Assembly: GCA_050248495.1 (NCBI GenBank)
Contig: JBFWSG010000002.1
Coordinates: 124,001 to 188,000 of the forward strand
Length of the DNA: 64,000 nt
Direction: 5' to 3'
DNA from: DASYDU01 sp050248495
Lineage (GTDB): Bacteria; Planctomycetota; Planctomycetia; Pirellulales; Lacipirellulaceae
Shown here: positions 33,433 to 42,400 of the stretch, piece by piece
How the letters are laid out: the number at the start of each line of letters is the position of its first letter
Position numbering within the stretch: the first letter of the stretch is position 1
Made by a program: the position numbers and the translations under genes
Notes under the pieces: model-generated
Databases searched by the model: none
Told to the model about the DNA's origin: nothing
The model's input: only the letters and a program-made list of their open reading frames with translations

Positions 33433-35430
33433 TCACTCAAACTCCAGAATCGGCTGGTCCACCGAGAGCGATTCGCCCACCCCCGCGAGGAGTTTGTGAA
33501 TCTTGCCTTCCCGCTCGGCGCGGAGGACGTTTTCCATTTTCATCGCTTCGACCACCGCGAGGTCCTGCCCCGGCTTCACTTCCTCGCCGGCGGCCACGAC
33601 GATTCGCGCGAGGAGGCCGGGCATCGGCGAGAGCAGATATTTCGTGCTCGCCGAAGCGGTCTTGGCTGGCATCCGGCCCAGCAGCTCCGCCGCGCGGGCG
33701 GACAGCACCATCGCGTCGAGCTGTGTGCCCCAGTGGAAGAGGCGGTACTTCAGGTGGCGGCGTTCGACCTGGATGCAGACTTCCGTGCCGTTGATCCGGC
33801 CGCGGAATAGCGGCTCGCCGAATTGCCAGTCGGTGATCACGTGATAGTTCAAGTCGCCGTAGCGGACGCGGTAGCCGTCGTCGGAAGGGAGCACGCTGAT
33901 CGTGTGCTGGGTTTGGCCCCCGTGCGATTCGAGCACCACGACCCAGTCCTGCTCGACCTGCGGCTGGTACCCATCCAGTTGCCCGGTGATCTGCGCCGCC
34001 CGCTCGCGATACCGCCGATGGATCACGCCGCACGTGGCAATGAGGAGCCCTGGCTCGTCATGCACGACGTCGGCCGCGTTGAAGCCGTGCGGATATTCCT
34101 CGGCGATGAGATTGGTGCTCAGCCGGCCCTGGATGAATCGCGGATGTTCGACCAGCGCGCCGAGGAAGCTGATGTTGTGCGACACGCCGCGGATGTAGAA
34201 CTCATTGAGCGCGGAACGCATCTCGGCGATCGCGGCGGCCCGCGTTGGCCCGTACGTAATCAGCTTGGCGATCATCGGGTCGTAATGGATCGAGACCTCG
34301 CCCCCCTCGTACACGCCTGTATCGATGCGGACGCTCGCCGACTCGGCCGGCGGCAGATAACGGACGAGCCGGCCGACCGACGGCAAGAACCCTCGAAATG
34401 GATCTTCGGCATAGACGCGGGCTTCAATCGCCGCGCCGCGGAGCTGCACGTCGCTCTGGCCGAACGGGAGCGGCTCACCCGCCGCGATGCGAATCATCCA
34501 CTCAACGAGGTCCAGCCCGGTGACGAACTCCGTGACCGGGTGCTCGACCTGGAGGCGCGTATTCATCTCGAGGAAATAGAAATTGCGCTGCTGATCGGCA
34601 ACGAATTCCACCGTGCCGGCCGACGAGTAGCCGACCGCACGAGCGAGCGCGACCGCCTGCTCGCCCATGGAGATCCGCGTCGCGGCGTCCAAGAGCGGCG
34701 ACGGCGATTCCTCGATCACTTTTTGATGCCGCCGCTGCAGCGAGCACTCGCGCTCGCCGAGGTAGAGGATGTTGCCATGCTGGTCGCCGAGCACCTGGAT
34801 CTCGATGTGCCGCGGGTTCTCGATGTACTTTTCGAGGAACACGCGCTCGTCGCCGAAACTAGAGCGGGCTTCGTTCGTGGCCCGTTCAAATCCGTCGCGG
34901 CATTCGGTGTCGTTGTGCGCGATCCGCATTCCCTTGCCGCCGCCGCCCGCACTCGCCTTAAGCATCACGGGATAGCCGATCTCGCGGGCCACGTCGACCG
35001 CCGCGTCGGCCGAGGGAATCACTTCCGTGTGCCCCGGGATCGTGTTCACGCCGGCATCGCGGGCGAGCCGCTTCGACGTAATCTTGTCGCCCATCGAGCG
35101 GATTGCGCGGACGCCCGGACCAATGAACGCGAGCCCCGCGTCCGCGAGCCGCTCGGCAAACGTCGCGTTCTCCGAGAGAAAGCCGTAGCCGGGGTGCACG
35201 GCTTGCGCGCCGGTCTGGCGGCAGGCGTTGAGAATGTTGTCGATCACCAGGTAGCTTTGGGCCGACGGCGCGGGGCCGATGCACACGGCCTCGTCCGCCA
35301 GCGCCACGTGCAGCGCATCGCGGTCCGCTTCCGAATAGACCGCGACCGTAGCGATGCCCATTCGCCGCGCGGTGCGGATTACGCGGCACGCGATCTCGCC
35401 GCGGTTGGCGATGAGGATTTTCTGGAACAC
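33433..35430 (-). CDS. pccA: Propionyl/acyl-CoA carboxylase alpha subunit (biotin carboxylase + BCCP)
   Basis: 665-residue fused biotin carboxylase and biotin carrier protein. ATP and bicarbonate are used to carboxylate its own biotin, which then serves the beta subunit. GTG start at 35430 with GAGGTGA 7 nt before. The biotin carboxylase domain fills residues 1-445 (KILIANRGEIACRVIRTARRMG; ATP loop KASAGGGGKGMRI; MNTRLQVEHPVTE). A linker domain follows, then the biotinyl domain with EAMKMEN (K631, 34 residues from the C-terminus). Forms an operon with pccB (48-nt gap). Acetyl-CoA or methylcrotonyl-CoA carboxylase alpha subunits look alike; the methylmalonyl-CoA neighbours favour propionyl-CoA. 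Confidence 0.9.
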   Translation of the reverse strand: MFQKILIANRGEIACRVIRTARRMGIATVAVYSEADRDALHVALADEAVCIGPAPSAQSYLVIDNILNACRQTGAQAVHPGYGFLSENATFAERLADAGLAFIGPGVRAIRSMGDKITSKRLARDAGVNTIPGHTEVIPSADAAVDVAREIGYPVMLKASAGGGGKGMRIAHNDTECRDGFERATNEARSSFGDERVFLEKYIENPRHIEIQVLGDQHGNILYLGERECSLQRRHQKVIEESPSPLLDAATRISMGEQAVALARAVGYSSAGTVEFVADQQRNFYFLEMNTRLQVEHPVTEFVTGLDLVEWMIRIAAGEPLPFGQSDVQLRGAAIEARVYAEDPFRGFLPSVGRLVRYLPPAESASVRIDTGVYEGGEVSIHYDPMIAKLITYGPTRAAAIAEMRSALNEFYIRGVSHNISFLGALVEHPRFIQGRLSTNLIAEEYPHGFNAADVVHDEPGLLIATCGVIHRRYRERAAQITGQLDGYQPQVEQDWVVVLESHGGQTQHTISVLPSDDGYRVRYGDLNYHVITDWQFGEPLFRGRINGTEVCIQVERRHLKYRLFHWGTQLDAMVLSARAAELLGRMPAKTASASTKYLLSPMPGLLARIVVAAGEEVKPGQDLAVVEAMKMENVLRAEREGKIHKLLAGVGESLSVDQPILEFE

Positions 35431-35478
35431 GTTCGTGTCACCTCGAGGCGTCCGCCGCCCCGGCTAGCAATGATCTAC

Positions 35479-37011
35479 TTACAACGGGATGTTGCCGTGC
35501 TTGCGCCACGGGTTCTGCAAAGTCTTGTTACGCAGCATCGCCAGCGAGCGGCAAATCCGCTGCCGGGTGTCGCGCGGCATGACGACGTCGTCAATGTATC
35601 CGCGCCGACCCGCGACAAACGGATTGGCAAATTTCTGCCGATACTCTTCGGTCAATTCCGCGATGCGATTGGCGTCGTCGCGGTCCTTGCGGAAAATGAT
35701 CTCGACCGCGCCCTTGGGACCCATGACGGCGATCTCGGCACTAGGCCAGGCGAGGTTCACGTCGCCGCGCAAGTGCTTCGACGACATAACGTCGTACGCG
35801 CCGCCGTAGGCCTTGCGGGTGATCAGCGTGATCTTCGGCACTGTGGCCTCGGCAAAGGCGTAGAGCAGCTTCGCGCCATGTTTGATGATGCCGCCATATT
35901 CCTGCGCCGTGCCGGGCATGAAGCCGGGGACGTCGACCAGCGTGATCAGTGGAATGCCGAAGGCGTCGCAAAACCGCACAAAGCGGGCCGCTTTGATCGA
36001 CGACTTGATGTCGAGACAGCCCGCGAGGACCATCGGTTGATTGGCGACGATGCCGACGGGGTAGCCTTCCATGCGGGCGAAACCGACGACAATGTTCTTG
36101 GCGTTCTCGGTCTGGATCTCGAAGAAGTCGGTGTCGTCGACGATCTTGAGAATCAGCTCCTTCATGTCGTATGGCTTAGTCGCGCTGTCGGGCACGAGCG
36201 TATCGAGCGATGGCTCGCAGCGGTCAGCGGCATCGGGCGTGGGGCGGTAAGGAGGCGGCACACGGTTGTTCGCCGGCAAGTAGTTCATCAACCGCCGCGT
36301 CATCATGAGGGCCTCGACGTCGTTCTCGAACGCCAGGTCGGCCACGCCGGACTTCGTGGTGTGTGTCCCCGCGCCGCCGAGCTCTTCGTGATCGACGACT
36401 TCGTGGGTGACCGTCTTCACGACTTCCGGCCCGGTGACGTACATGTACGAGCTGTCGCGGACCATGAAGATGAAGTCAGTCATTGCCGGCGAGTAAACCG
36501 CACCGCCGGCGCATGGACCCATGATCAGCGAAATCTGTGGCACCACGCCGGAGGCGAGCACGTTCCGCTGAAAAACTTCCGCGTAACCGGCGAGCGAGGC
36601 GACGCCTTCCTGGATCCGCGCGCCGCCGGAGTCGTTGATGCCGATCACGGGCGCGCCGACCTTCATGGCGTGGTCCATGATCTTGCAAATCTTCTCGGCA
36701 TGGGCCTCGGAGAGAGAGCCGCCAAAAACTGTAAAATCCTGGCTGAAGACGAATACCACCCGGCCATTGATTGTGCCGTAGCCGGTCACCACGCCGTCGC
36801 CGGGAATGCTCTGCTCGCTCATGCCAAAGTCGGCGCAGCGATGCTCGACGAACATGTCCCACTCCTCGAAGGAGCCGGGATCCATCAAGAGCTCGATCCG
36901 CTCGCGCGCCGTGAGCTTCCCCTTGGCGTGTTGGGTTTCGATGCGCTTCTGGCCACCGCCGAGCTCGGCTGCGGCGCGCTTCTCGGCGAGTTGGCGGACG
37001 ATGTGTTGCAT
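35479..37011 (-). CDS. pccB: Propionyl-CoA carboxylase beta subunit (carboxyltransferase)
   Basis: 510-residue carboxyltransferase that moves the carboxyl group from biotin to propionyl-CoA, giving (S)-methylmalonyl-CoA. Crotonase-fold motifs are clear in both halves: FSQDFTVFGGSLSEAHAEK, INDSGGARIQEGVASL, MGPCAGGAVYSPAMTDF, and later NQPMVLAGCLDIKSSIKAARFVRFCDAF, VPGFMPGTAQEYGGIIKHGAK and ITRKAYGGAYDVMSSKHL. Upstream of pccA in one operon. A second carboxyltransferase of the same family (mmdA, 40435) lies 3.4 kb away; the membrane subunits assign that one to the decarboxylase. Confidence 0.92.
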   Translation of the reverse strand: MQHIVRQLAEKRAAAELGGGQKRIETQHAKGKLTARERIELLMDPGSFEEWDMFVEHRCADFGMSEQSIPGDGVVTGYGTINGRVVFVFSQDFTVFGGSLSEAHAEKICKIMDHAMKVGAPVIGINDSGGARIQEGVASLAGYAEVFQRNVLASGVVPQISLIMGPCAGGAVYSPAMTDFIFMVRDSSYMYVTGPEVVKTVTHEVVDHEELGGAGTHTTKSGVADLAFENDVEALMMTRRLMNYLPANNRVPPPYRPTPDAADRCEPSLDTLVPDSATKPYDMKELILKIVDDTDFFEIQTENAKNIVVGFARMEGYPVGIVANQPMVLAGCLDIKSSIKAARFVRFCDAFGIPLITLVDVPGFMPGTAQEYGGIIKHGAKLLYAFAEATVPKITLITRKAYGGAYDVMSSKHLRGDVNLAWPSAEIAVMGPKGAVEIIFRKDRDDANRIAELTEEYRQKFANPFVAGRRGYIDDVVMPRDTRQRICRSLAMLRNKTLQNPWRKHGNIPL

Positions 37012-37351
37012 GGGTGTTGTACAACGATTGCTAAAAAGCCATAAGGTTATCAGGTGCTGGCGGACCTTAATATATGCTGTCTAAACGCCCGGCGGGCCAG
37101 AATGTGCATTTGCATTATGTCATGCTATGGATGCGCGAATACTTGCCTTCAAATTCGCCGTCCTCGCTCGATTTCCACGGCAAATTATACCATTTTCGCC
37201 GTATATTGCAATCGCAGCATTTTGTGCTTGACTTTGGGGCCCTTTCGGACGAATAATTTGGGGTAGAGAGGCGGCATTTCAACGCATTTCGGGCTCAGGG
37301 TGAGCAAGAAATCGGTTTTTGTGCAAACGCGTAATGGGGAGAGAACAAGCC
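37012..37351. other. 340-bp divergent regulatory region between pccB and the phasin gene
   Basis: AT-rich compared with its surroundings. It holds the phasin promoter (37228-37257), a 10-bp palindrome GTTGTACAAC just upstream of the pccB ATG, and a run of TGC-containing direct repeats (TGCATTTGCATT at 37105, more TGC at 37123 and 37132). PhaR proteins bind TGC-rich DNA and phaR lies 2.5 kb away, so this is a candidate PhaR target (inference). Confidence 0.5.
37228..37257 (+). promoter_or_regulatory. Sigma-70-type promoter of the phasin gene
   Basis: TTGACT (37228-37233) and AATAAT (37252-37257), each 5 of 6 to consensus, are separated by 18 nt. Predicted start near 37264 gives an 88-nt leader before the ATG at 37352. 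Confidence 0.55.
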
Positions 37352-37792
37352 ATGGCCGAGACGAAAACTGCAGTCGCCAGTCCCGTGTTCGAGGAGATGT
37401 TTCAAAACATCCGCAAAGCTGCCGAGGCCAACCTCAAGATGCAGCAGGAGGTGCTCAGCCAATGGTCGGTGCTGTGGCCAGGGATGCCGCTGCCGCAGTC
37501 GGCCTGGATGAATCAGTTTCAGAACGTCCGCAAGCAATGGCTGGAAACCGTGTCCAGTCTGGCGCGGAAGCATCGCGACACCGTGGACCGGCAGTATGAT
37601 GCCGCAATCGAGTCTTTGGATGCGGCGCTGCATGTGACGGACGCCGGCACTCCGGAAGAGCTGCGTCGGCGGACCGAGCAATTCTGCCGCAAGACGCTCG
37701 ACTGCATGCGGGAAGTCACCGAAACCCAGATTCGCGAATTTCAAGAGGCGGTCACCAAATGGACCGATCTGTTCGCCAAGACGGGTGTGTGA
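37352..37792 (+). CDS. phaP: Phasin family protein (PHA-granule surface protein)
   Basis: 146 residues, almost wholly helical and amphipathic, from an ATG with GGGGAG 9 nt before. VFEEMFQNIRKAAEANLKMQQEVLSQW, WMNQFQNVRKQWLETVSSLARKHRDTVDRQYDAAIESLDAAL and QIREFQEAVTKWTDLFAKTGV match the phasin pattern of short amphipathic helices with conserved W and F. Phasins coat PHA granules. The neighbouring reductase-like SDR, phaR and propionyl-CoA genes support the call. Not contiguous with phaC, which is 17.5 kb away. Confidence 0.8.
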   Translation: MAETKTAVASPVFEEMFQNIRKAAEANLKMQQEVLSQWSVLWPGMPLPQSAWMNQFQNVRKQWLETVSSLARKHRDTVDRQYDAAIESLDAALHVTDAGTPEELRRRTEQFCRKTLDCMREVTETQIREFQEAVTKWTDLFAKTGV

Positions 37793-37902
37793 GCGTGTGG
37801 TCGTCGGCTGGTGGCACTGCGTGGTGCGGCTTTCGTTGCGGCCGCAGCGGGCGACTGCAACGAGGGCCGGCGCAGGGCCGGCTTTCGCAAAGGTGAGTCG
37901 TC

Positions 37903-38718
37903 ATGAACATTCGCAACAAGGTAGCGCTGGTGACGGGCGCCGGCAGCGGCATCGGAGCGGCGGTCTGCCGCGAGCTGGCCCGGCGCGAAGCGAAGGCGGT
38001 GATCCTCGTGGACCGCCGCGATACGGTGTACGACCTGGCGGACTCGATCAATTCGAGCATCGGTCGGCAGATCGCAGAAGTCAAAGTGGGTGACACGACC
38101 AACGATACGTTTCGCGCCCAGGTGTTCGACGAGGTGACCGCTCAGCACGGCGTGGTGAGCATCTGCGTACCGGCCGCGGGCATCACGCGCGACAAGTTGG
38201 CGGTGGTGCTGGACAAAGAGACCGGCAAGGCAGAGCCATATTCGATCTCGACGTTCCGGGAAGTGACCGAGGTGAACCTCGTCGCGCCGATCTACTGGGC
38301 GATCGAGATGATCGCGCGGATCGCAGAGGATCGCTGGAAACGTGGGCTCAAACGATGGGAGCCGGAAGAAATGGTGCAGGGAACGGTGGTTTTCCTGGGC
38401 TCGGTGTCGTCGCAAGGCAACAAGGGTCAGATTTCGTATGCGGTCGCCAAAGCGGGCCTGGAAGGCGCGGCGGCGACGCTTACCAAGGAGGCCATTTACT
38501 ATGGCGTGCGTTGCGGCATCATCCATCCGGGATTCACCGACACGCCGATGGTGCGATCGCTGGGCGAGGAGTTTATCGCCAAGTACGTGCTGCCGTTCAC
38601 GCAGCTCCGGCGGCTGATCCAGCCGGAGGAGATCGCCGACGCGATCTGCTTCATGATCTCGAATTCGGCGGTGAGCGGGCAGCTGTGGGCGGACGCAGGC
38701 TGGCATGGCCCGGCGTGA
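37903..38718 (+). CDS. Short-chain dehydrogenase, acetoacetyl-CoA reductase-like
   Basis: 271-residue SDR. Cofactor motif LVTGAGSGIGAAV (near residues 9-21) and active site SVSSQGNKGQISYAVAKAG with Ser, Tyr and Lys. The PAAG segment replaces NNAG. It carries an insertion of about 25 residues (EDRWKRGLKRWEPEEM) before the serine strand, unlike phaB at 17533. Its position between the phasin gene and phaR suggests a second hydroxyacyl-CoA reductase, but substrate is inferred only from context. Confidence 0.8.
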   Translation: MNIRNKVALVTGAGSGIGAAVCRELARREAKAVILVDRRDTVYDLADSINSSIGRQIAEVKVGDTTNDTFRAQVFDEVTAQHGVVSICVPAAGITRDKLAVVLDKETGKAEPYSISTFREVTEVNLVAPIYWAIEMIARIAEDRWKRGLKRWEPEEMVQGTVVFLGSVSSQGNKGQISYAVAKAGLEGAAATLTKEAIYYGVRCGIIHPGFTDTPMVRSLGEEFIAKYVLPFTQLRRLIQPEEIADAICFMISNSAVSGQLWADAGWHGPA

Positions 38719-38746
38719 GGGTTTCCGTGATGGACCAAGTCACGCA

Positions 38747-38771
38747 ATCGGCGTCGGAGACGCCTCCCACA
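38747..38771. repeat. Dispersed 25-bp repeat family C, copy 2 (inverted, identical)
   Basis: Exact reverse complement of the 25-bp element at 27736, 11 kb away. It lies between the convergent SDR and birA genes, 6 nt past the birA stop. Confidence 0.85.
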
Positions 38772-38777
38772 GCGGAG

Positions 38778-39593
38778 TCAATCAAACTTTATGACGACGC
38801 CGGATAAACATCGCTCGATGCCGGCGTCAGTGGCCACGAGCAGCGCGCCATCGCGGTCGATGCCTTGGCAGTGGCCGGCGATGCGCCGCGCGGGAAGTTC
38901 GATCTCGACGCCTCGGCCGGTGAGCAGGCAGCGGCGGGACCAGGTCTCCTGGAGCTCGTCGATGCCGGCGGCGAGCCAGTCGATTCGCATGGCGAGCCGC
39001 CGCAACACCGCCACGAGCACATCGATGCGCGGTATATCGCGTCCCGCCACATCTCGCAGTGAGATTGCCTTATCGCGCAGCTCCTGCGGCGCCAGCAGCG
39101 ACGAATTATTGACATTAATGCCGATGCCGAGCACCACGCTGCCTTGCCGGTTGTCGGCCGTCTCGACCAGGATGCCCGCGAGCTTGCGGCCGTCGAGATA
39201 CACGTCGTTGGGCCATTTGAGCGCGACGTTCGCTCCAGGCAGCAGCGACTCGGCGGCTTCGCAAACTGCCAGACCGACCGTAAGCGACATTTGCGGCCAG
39301 CGACTCACCGGCAGATCAAACTCAGGTGTGCGAAAGAGCACAGAAAACGTCAGCGCGCCCCCGGCGGACCACCAGGAATTGGCCCCACGACCCCGACCGG
39401 CGGTCTGGCGATCGGCCAAAACGAGGCAGCAGGATCGCCCCTCGGGAGCCTCGCCGGCGAGTTCTAACGTGCGGGTATTGGTAGACGCCATTTCCTGGCG
39501 ATAATCGACGCGATCGACGAACGTCTCGGTTAGGACGCGGTCCAGGTCGGCGGGCGAAAAGGTCGGCTCGGCGATTGGCGAATCAGGGATCAT
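38778..39593 (-). CDS. birA: Biotin-protein ligase BirA (monofunctional)
   Basis: 271 residues. Attaches biotin to carrier proteins through biotinyl-AMP. Motifs GRGRGANSWWS (adenylate loop), KWPNDVYLDGRKLAGILVE and GIGINVNNS are all present, with a short C-terminal SH3-like domain. The N-terminal helix-turn-helix of the E. coli repressor form is absent. Two client carrier proteins are encoded nearby (pccA K631 and mmdC K95), a sensible pairing. Confidence 0.92.
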   Translation of the reverse strand: MIPDSPIAEPTFSPADLDRVLTETFVDRVDYRQEMASTNTRTLELAGEAPEGRSCCLVLADRQTAGRGRGANSWWSAGGALTFSVLFRTPEFDLPVSRWPQMSLTVGLAVCEAAESLLPGANVALKWPNDVYLDGRKLAGILVETADNRQGSVVLGIGINVNNSSLLAPQELRDKAISLRDVAGRDIPRIDVLVAVLRRLAMRIDWLAAGIDELQETWSRRCLLTGRGVEIELPARRIAGHCQGIDRDGALLVATDAGIERCLSGVVIKFD

Positions 39594-39667
39594 CGAAGAG
39601 TGAAAGACGCGGAAAAGCGACTAGGCACGCAAATTGCGTTCTACCTCGAACGCGGGAACTTGTAGTC

Positions 39668-40192
39668 ATGGCAGAAGAGCCGATTCAAATCAAGCGCTAT
39701 CCGAACCGGCGGTTCTACGCGCGGAACACGAGCAAGTACGTGACGCTGGGCGAAATCGAACAGATGATCCGCGACGGGCATACGATTGAAGTCCGCGACA
39801 GCCAGACGGACGAGGAAATCACGCACGCCCTGCTCACACAGATCATCCTCGAGCGGCAGCCGGAGAAGATCGCGCTCTTCCCCGCGGCGATGCTCCACAG
39901 CATCGTGCGCTCGAACCAGGTGATGAGCGACTTCCTGCGCGATTACTTCAGGCACTCGCTCACCTATCTCGACTACTTGCAGAAGCACGGCACGGTGGCG
40001 GGTGGCATCGCCAATCCGATGCACTGGGTGAAAGCCTGGATGGAAGCGTTCCGGCCGGCGAATGGCGAGACGCCGTCGACCGAGCCAAGCGCCGCCTCGC
40101 CAACCCCGCTACCTGCAGATCTCGCCGAGCGCGTGGCGGAGCTCGAAGCGCGGATTCGACAACTGGAGTCGACCCAGCCGCCGCCCGGGTAG
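39668..40192 (+). CDS. phaR: PHA synthesis regulator PhaR
   Basis: 174 residues from the ATG at 39668. The N-terminal PHB_acc_N domain is textbook: PIQIKRYPNRRFYARNTSKYVTLGEIEQMIRDGHTIEVRDSQT, followed by ITHALLTQIILERQ (second PHA-accumulation domain) and a C-terminal coiled coil. PhaR proteins bind both DNA and nascent PHA granules and release phasin genes when granules form. Probably a repressor of the phasin gene 2.3 kb away and perhaps of the phaA operon. Dodecin follows 39 nt downstream. Confidence 0.9.
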   Translation: MAEEPIQIKRYPNRRFYARNTSKYVTLGEIEQMIRDGHTIEVRDSQTDEEITHALLTQIILERQPEKIALFPAAMLHSIVRSNQVMSDFLRDYFRHSLTYLDYLQKHGTVAGGIANPMHWVKAWMEAFRPANGETPSTEPSAASPTPLPADLAERVAELEARIRQLESTQPPPG

Positions 40193-40231
40193 CACATGGA
40201 GACAGTCCTGATCACCAAAAGGAGCTTGAAA

Positions 40232-40438
40232 ATGAGTGTCTATAAAGTCATTGAGCTCGTGGGTACGAGTGAGGTTTCCTGGGATGATGCCGCCCGCAAC
40301 GCGGTCGAGACTGCAGGCGGTAAGCTTAAAGATCTGCGGATTGCGGAAGTTACGAAGCTTGATCTGAAGATCGAGAACGGCAAGATCGTGTACCGCACGC
40401 GTGTGAATCTTTCCTTCAAATACATTGGCGACAAATGA
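40232..40438 (+). CDS. Dodecin (flavin-binding storage protein)
   Basis: 68 residues from the ATG with AGGAG 8 nt before. YKVIELVGTSEVSWDDAARNAV and LRIAEVTKLDLKIENGKI with RVNLSFKY match dodecin throughout, including the conserved W in SWDD that stacks on flavin. Dodecins form dodecamers that store FMN or riboflavin and, in Thermus, also coenzyme A. The stop overlaps the mmdA start (ATGA), so synthesis is tied to the decarboxylase. Confidence 0.92.
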   Translation: MSVYKVIELVGTSEVSWDDAARNAVETAGGKLKDLRIAEVTKLDLKIENGKIVYRTRVNLSFKYIGDK

Positions 40439-41985
40439 TCCGCAGACAATTGCTAGACGAACTAGAACAGCGGCGGGAAGCAGCGCGGCTTGGCGGCGGT
40501 CAGGCGAAGCTGCAGTCCCAGCACGAAAAAGGACAGCTCACAGCCCGCGAGAGGCTCGAAGCGCTCTACGACGCCGATACGTTTCAAGAATGGGGCATGC
40601 ACGTCGATCATGCGTGTCACGACTTCGGCATGGAAGGCAAATCGATGCCGGGTGACGGCGTCGTGACCGGGCTGGGCCGCGTCGACGGCAGGCCCGTCGC
40701 CGCCTTCAGCCAGGATGCGACCGTGGGGGGTGGCGCGCTCGGCCAGCGCCATTCGAAGAAGATTTGCGACGTGATGGACTACGCGCTGGAATGCGGCATG
40801 CCATTCGTCGCGGTGAACGATTCCGGCGGGGCGCGGATCCAGGAGGCGGTCGAATCGCTCTCGGGTTACGGGCAAGTGTTCTTCCGCAACGTCGAGCTTT
40901 CGGGCGTTGTGCCCCAGATCGCGGTAATCGTGGGCAACTGCGCTGGCGGGGCGGCCTACTCGCCGGCGCTCATGGATTTTCTCATCATGAGCCGCCAGAA
41001 CGCCAACATGTTTATCTGCGGCCCGCAGGTGATCAAAGCGGCGACCGGCGTCGAAGTCACGATGGACGAAGTGGGCGGCGTGGGAGTCAACGCCTGCGTA
41101 AGCGGCAACGTCCATTTCGTCGCCGATAACGACGAGCACGCCATGCAGATCGCGCGACAACTGCTCTCTTACTTGCCGCCGAACAATGTCGAAAATCCGC
41201 CCCACCGACCGACACCCGAGATCTCGTTCGACCCCGATCCGACGTTTAACGAGCTTTTGCCCGAGGACCCGAAGGCATCGCTCGACATGTATCAGATCAT
41301 CGATCGGCTGGCTGATGCCGAGTCGTTTCTCGAAGTGCATCGTGAATTTGCGGCTAACCTGATCGTCGGGTTCGCCCGGATCGACGGCGTGGTGGTCGGC
41401 ATCGTCGCCAATCAGCCGAGCGTCAAGGCGGGCACGCTGGACATCGACGCCTCGGACAAAGGCGCCCGCTTCATTCGATTCTGCAACGCGTTCAACATAC
41501 CGCTCGTGACGCTGGTCGACATTCCCGGGTTTCTGCCGGGCATCAATCAGGAGCGCGGCGGCATCATTCGGCATGGGGCCAAAATGCTGTTCGCGTATTC
41601 GTCCTGCACGGTGCCGAAGATCACGGTGATCGTCCGCAAGGCGTACGGCGGATCGTATCTGGCGATGTGCAGCCGCGACCTGCGAGCCGACGCAGTATTC
41701 GCCTGGCCCACGGCGGAGATTGCCGTGATGGGGGCCGATGGCGCGGTGAATGTCCTTTATCGCAAGGAGCTCTCAGCCGCCAAGGACCAGCAGGCGCTGC
41801 GCGAGCAGTTGACGGACGAGTACCGCAATCGCTTTGCTTCGCCGTACATGGCAGCGGCACACGGTATGATCACCGACGTGATCGACCCGTCCGAAACTCG
41901 GGGCGTCGTGTCGATGGCCCTGCGTAACACCCTGACCAAGAGCATCTCTCGCCCACCGAAGAAGCACGGACTGATTCCCCTATGA
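40435..41985 (+). CDS. mmdA: Methylmalonyl-CoA decarboxylase alpha subunit (carboxyltransferase)
   Basis: 516-residue carboxyltransferase homologous to PccB. It would take the carboxyl group from (S)-methylmalonyl-CoA to the biotin of mmdC. Motifs FSQDATVGGGALGQRHSKK, NDSGGARIQEAVESL, VGNCAGGAAYSPALMDF, NQPSVKAGTLDIDASDKGARF and PGFLPGINQERGGIIRHGAK are present. The assignment to the sodium-pump complex rests on the operon: mmdD, mmdC and mmdB follow directly. It overlaps dodecin and mmdD by ATGA junctions. A glutaconyl-CoA or plain acyl-CoA carboxyltransferase cannot be excluded from sequence alone. Confidence 0.88.
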   Translation: MIRRQLLDELEQRREAARLGGGQAKLQSQHEKGQLTARERLEALYDADTFQEWGMHVDHACHDFGMEGKSMPGDGVVTGLGRVDGRPVAAFSQDATVGGGALGQRHSKKICDVMDYALECGMPFVAVNDSGGARIQEAVESLSGYGQVFFRNVELSGVVPQIAVIVGNCAGGAAYSPALMDFLIMSRQNANMFICGPQVIKAATGVEVTMDEVGGVGVNACVSGNVHFVADNDEHAMQIARQLLSYLPPNNVENPPHRPTPEISFDPDPTFNELLPEDPKASLDMYQIIDRLADAESFLEVHREFAANLIVGFARIDGVVVGIVANQPSVKAGTLDIDASDKGARFIRFCNAFNIPLVTLVDIPGFLPGINQERGGIIRHGAKMLFAYSSCTVPKITVIVRKAYGGSYLAMCSRDLRADAVFAWPTAEIAVMGADGAVNVLYRKELSAAKDQQALREQLTDEYRNRFASPYMAAAHGMITDVIDPSETRGVVSMALRNTLTKSISRPPKKHGLIPL

Positions 41986-42359
41986 ACGCCGCCGTGCTGC
42001 TATTGGCCGTCGATCTACCGACGGACCCGACGACGCTCGAACTCCTCTGGTTCGCGCTAACAGGGATGTTGGTAGTGATGCTGAGCCTGTCGTTGTTGGC
42101 CATGTTTTCGTCGGTTCTGGCGCGTCTCATTCGGTTGCTCGCGCCCCGGCCGTTAGCAAATCGCGCGGCGGCTCCGCCACCGCTCGGCGAGGTGCCCGAC
42201 GAAGAAATTGCGGTGATAGCGGCGGCGGTCGCCGCAGTGATCGACGCTCGGCATCGGATTATCAGCATTCGTGGACTAACGCCGGAGGATTTGAGCTGGT
42301 CGCTGGAAGGGCGACTGCAGCATCATTCGTCCCACAAACCAGCCAGGCCAAGACATTGA
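41982..42359 (+). CDS. mmdD: Decarboxylase delta/gamma subunit (OadG family)
   Basis: 125-residue small membrane subunit that ties the carboxyltransferase to the membrane pump. One transmembrane helix (about residues 20-43, LLWFALTGMLVVMLSLSLLAMFSSVL), followed by a Pro/Ala linker and VPDEEIAVIAAAVAAVI, the typical OadG tail element. The His/Pro-rich end (HHSSHKPARPRH) resembles the metal-binding tail of OadG. It overlaps mmdA by 4 nt. Confidence 0.82.
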   Translation: MNAAVLLLAVDLPTDPTTLELLWFALTGMLVVMLSLSLLAMFSSVLARLIRLLAPRPLANRAAAPPPLGEVPDEEIAVIAAAVAAVIDARHRIISIRGLTPEDLSWSLEGRLQHHSSHKPARPRH

Positions 42360-42400
42360 CATTGCGGCGCTTTGTGGCGCCGATTTACCCGAGGACCGAC

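Noticed and set aside
33823..37044. A 1073-codon plus-strand open frame opposite pccA and pccB
   Set aside because: Composition is His/Arg/Asp-rich without motifs; both carboxylase subunits are fully recognisable on the minus strand.
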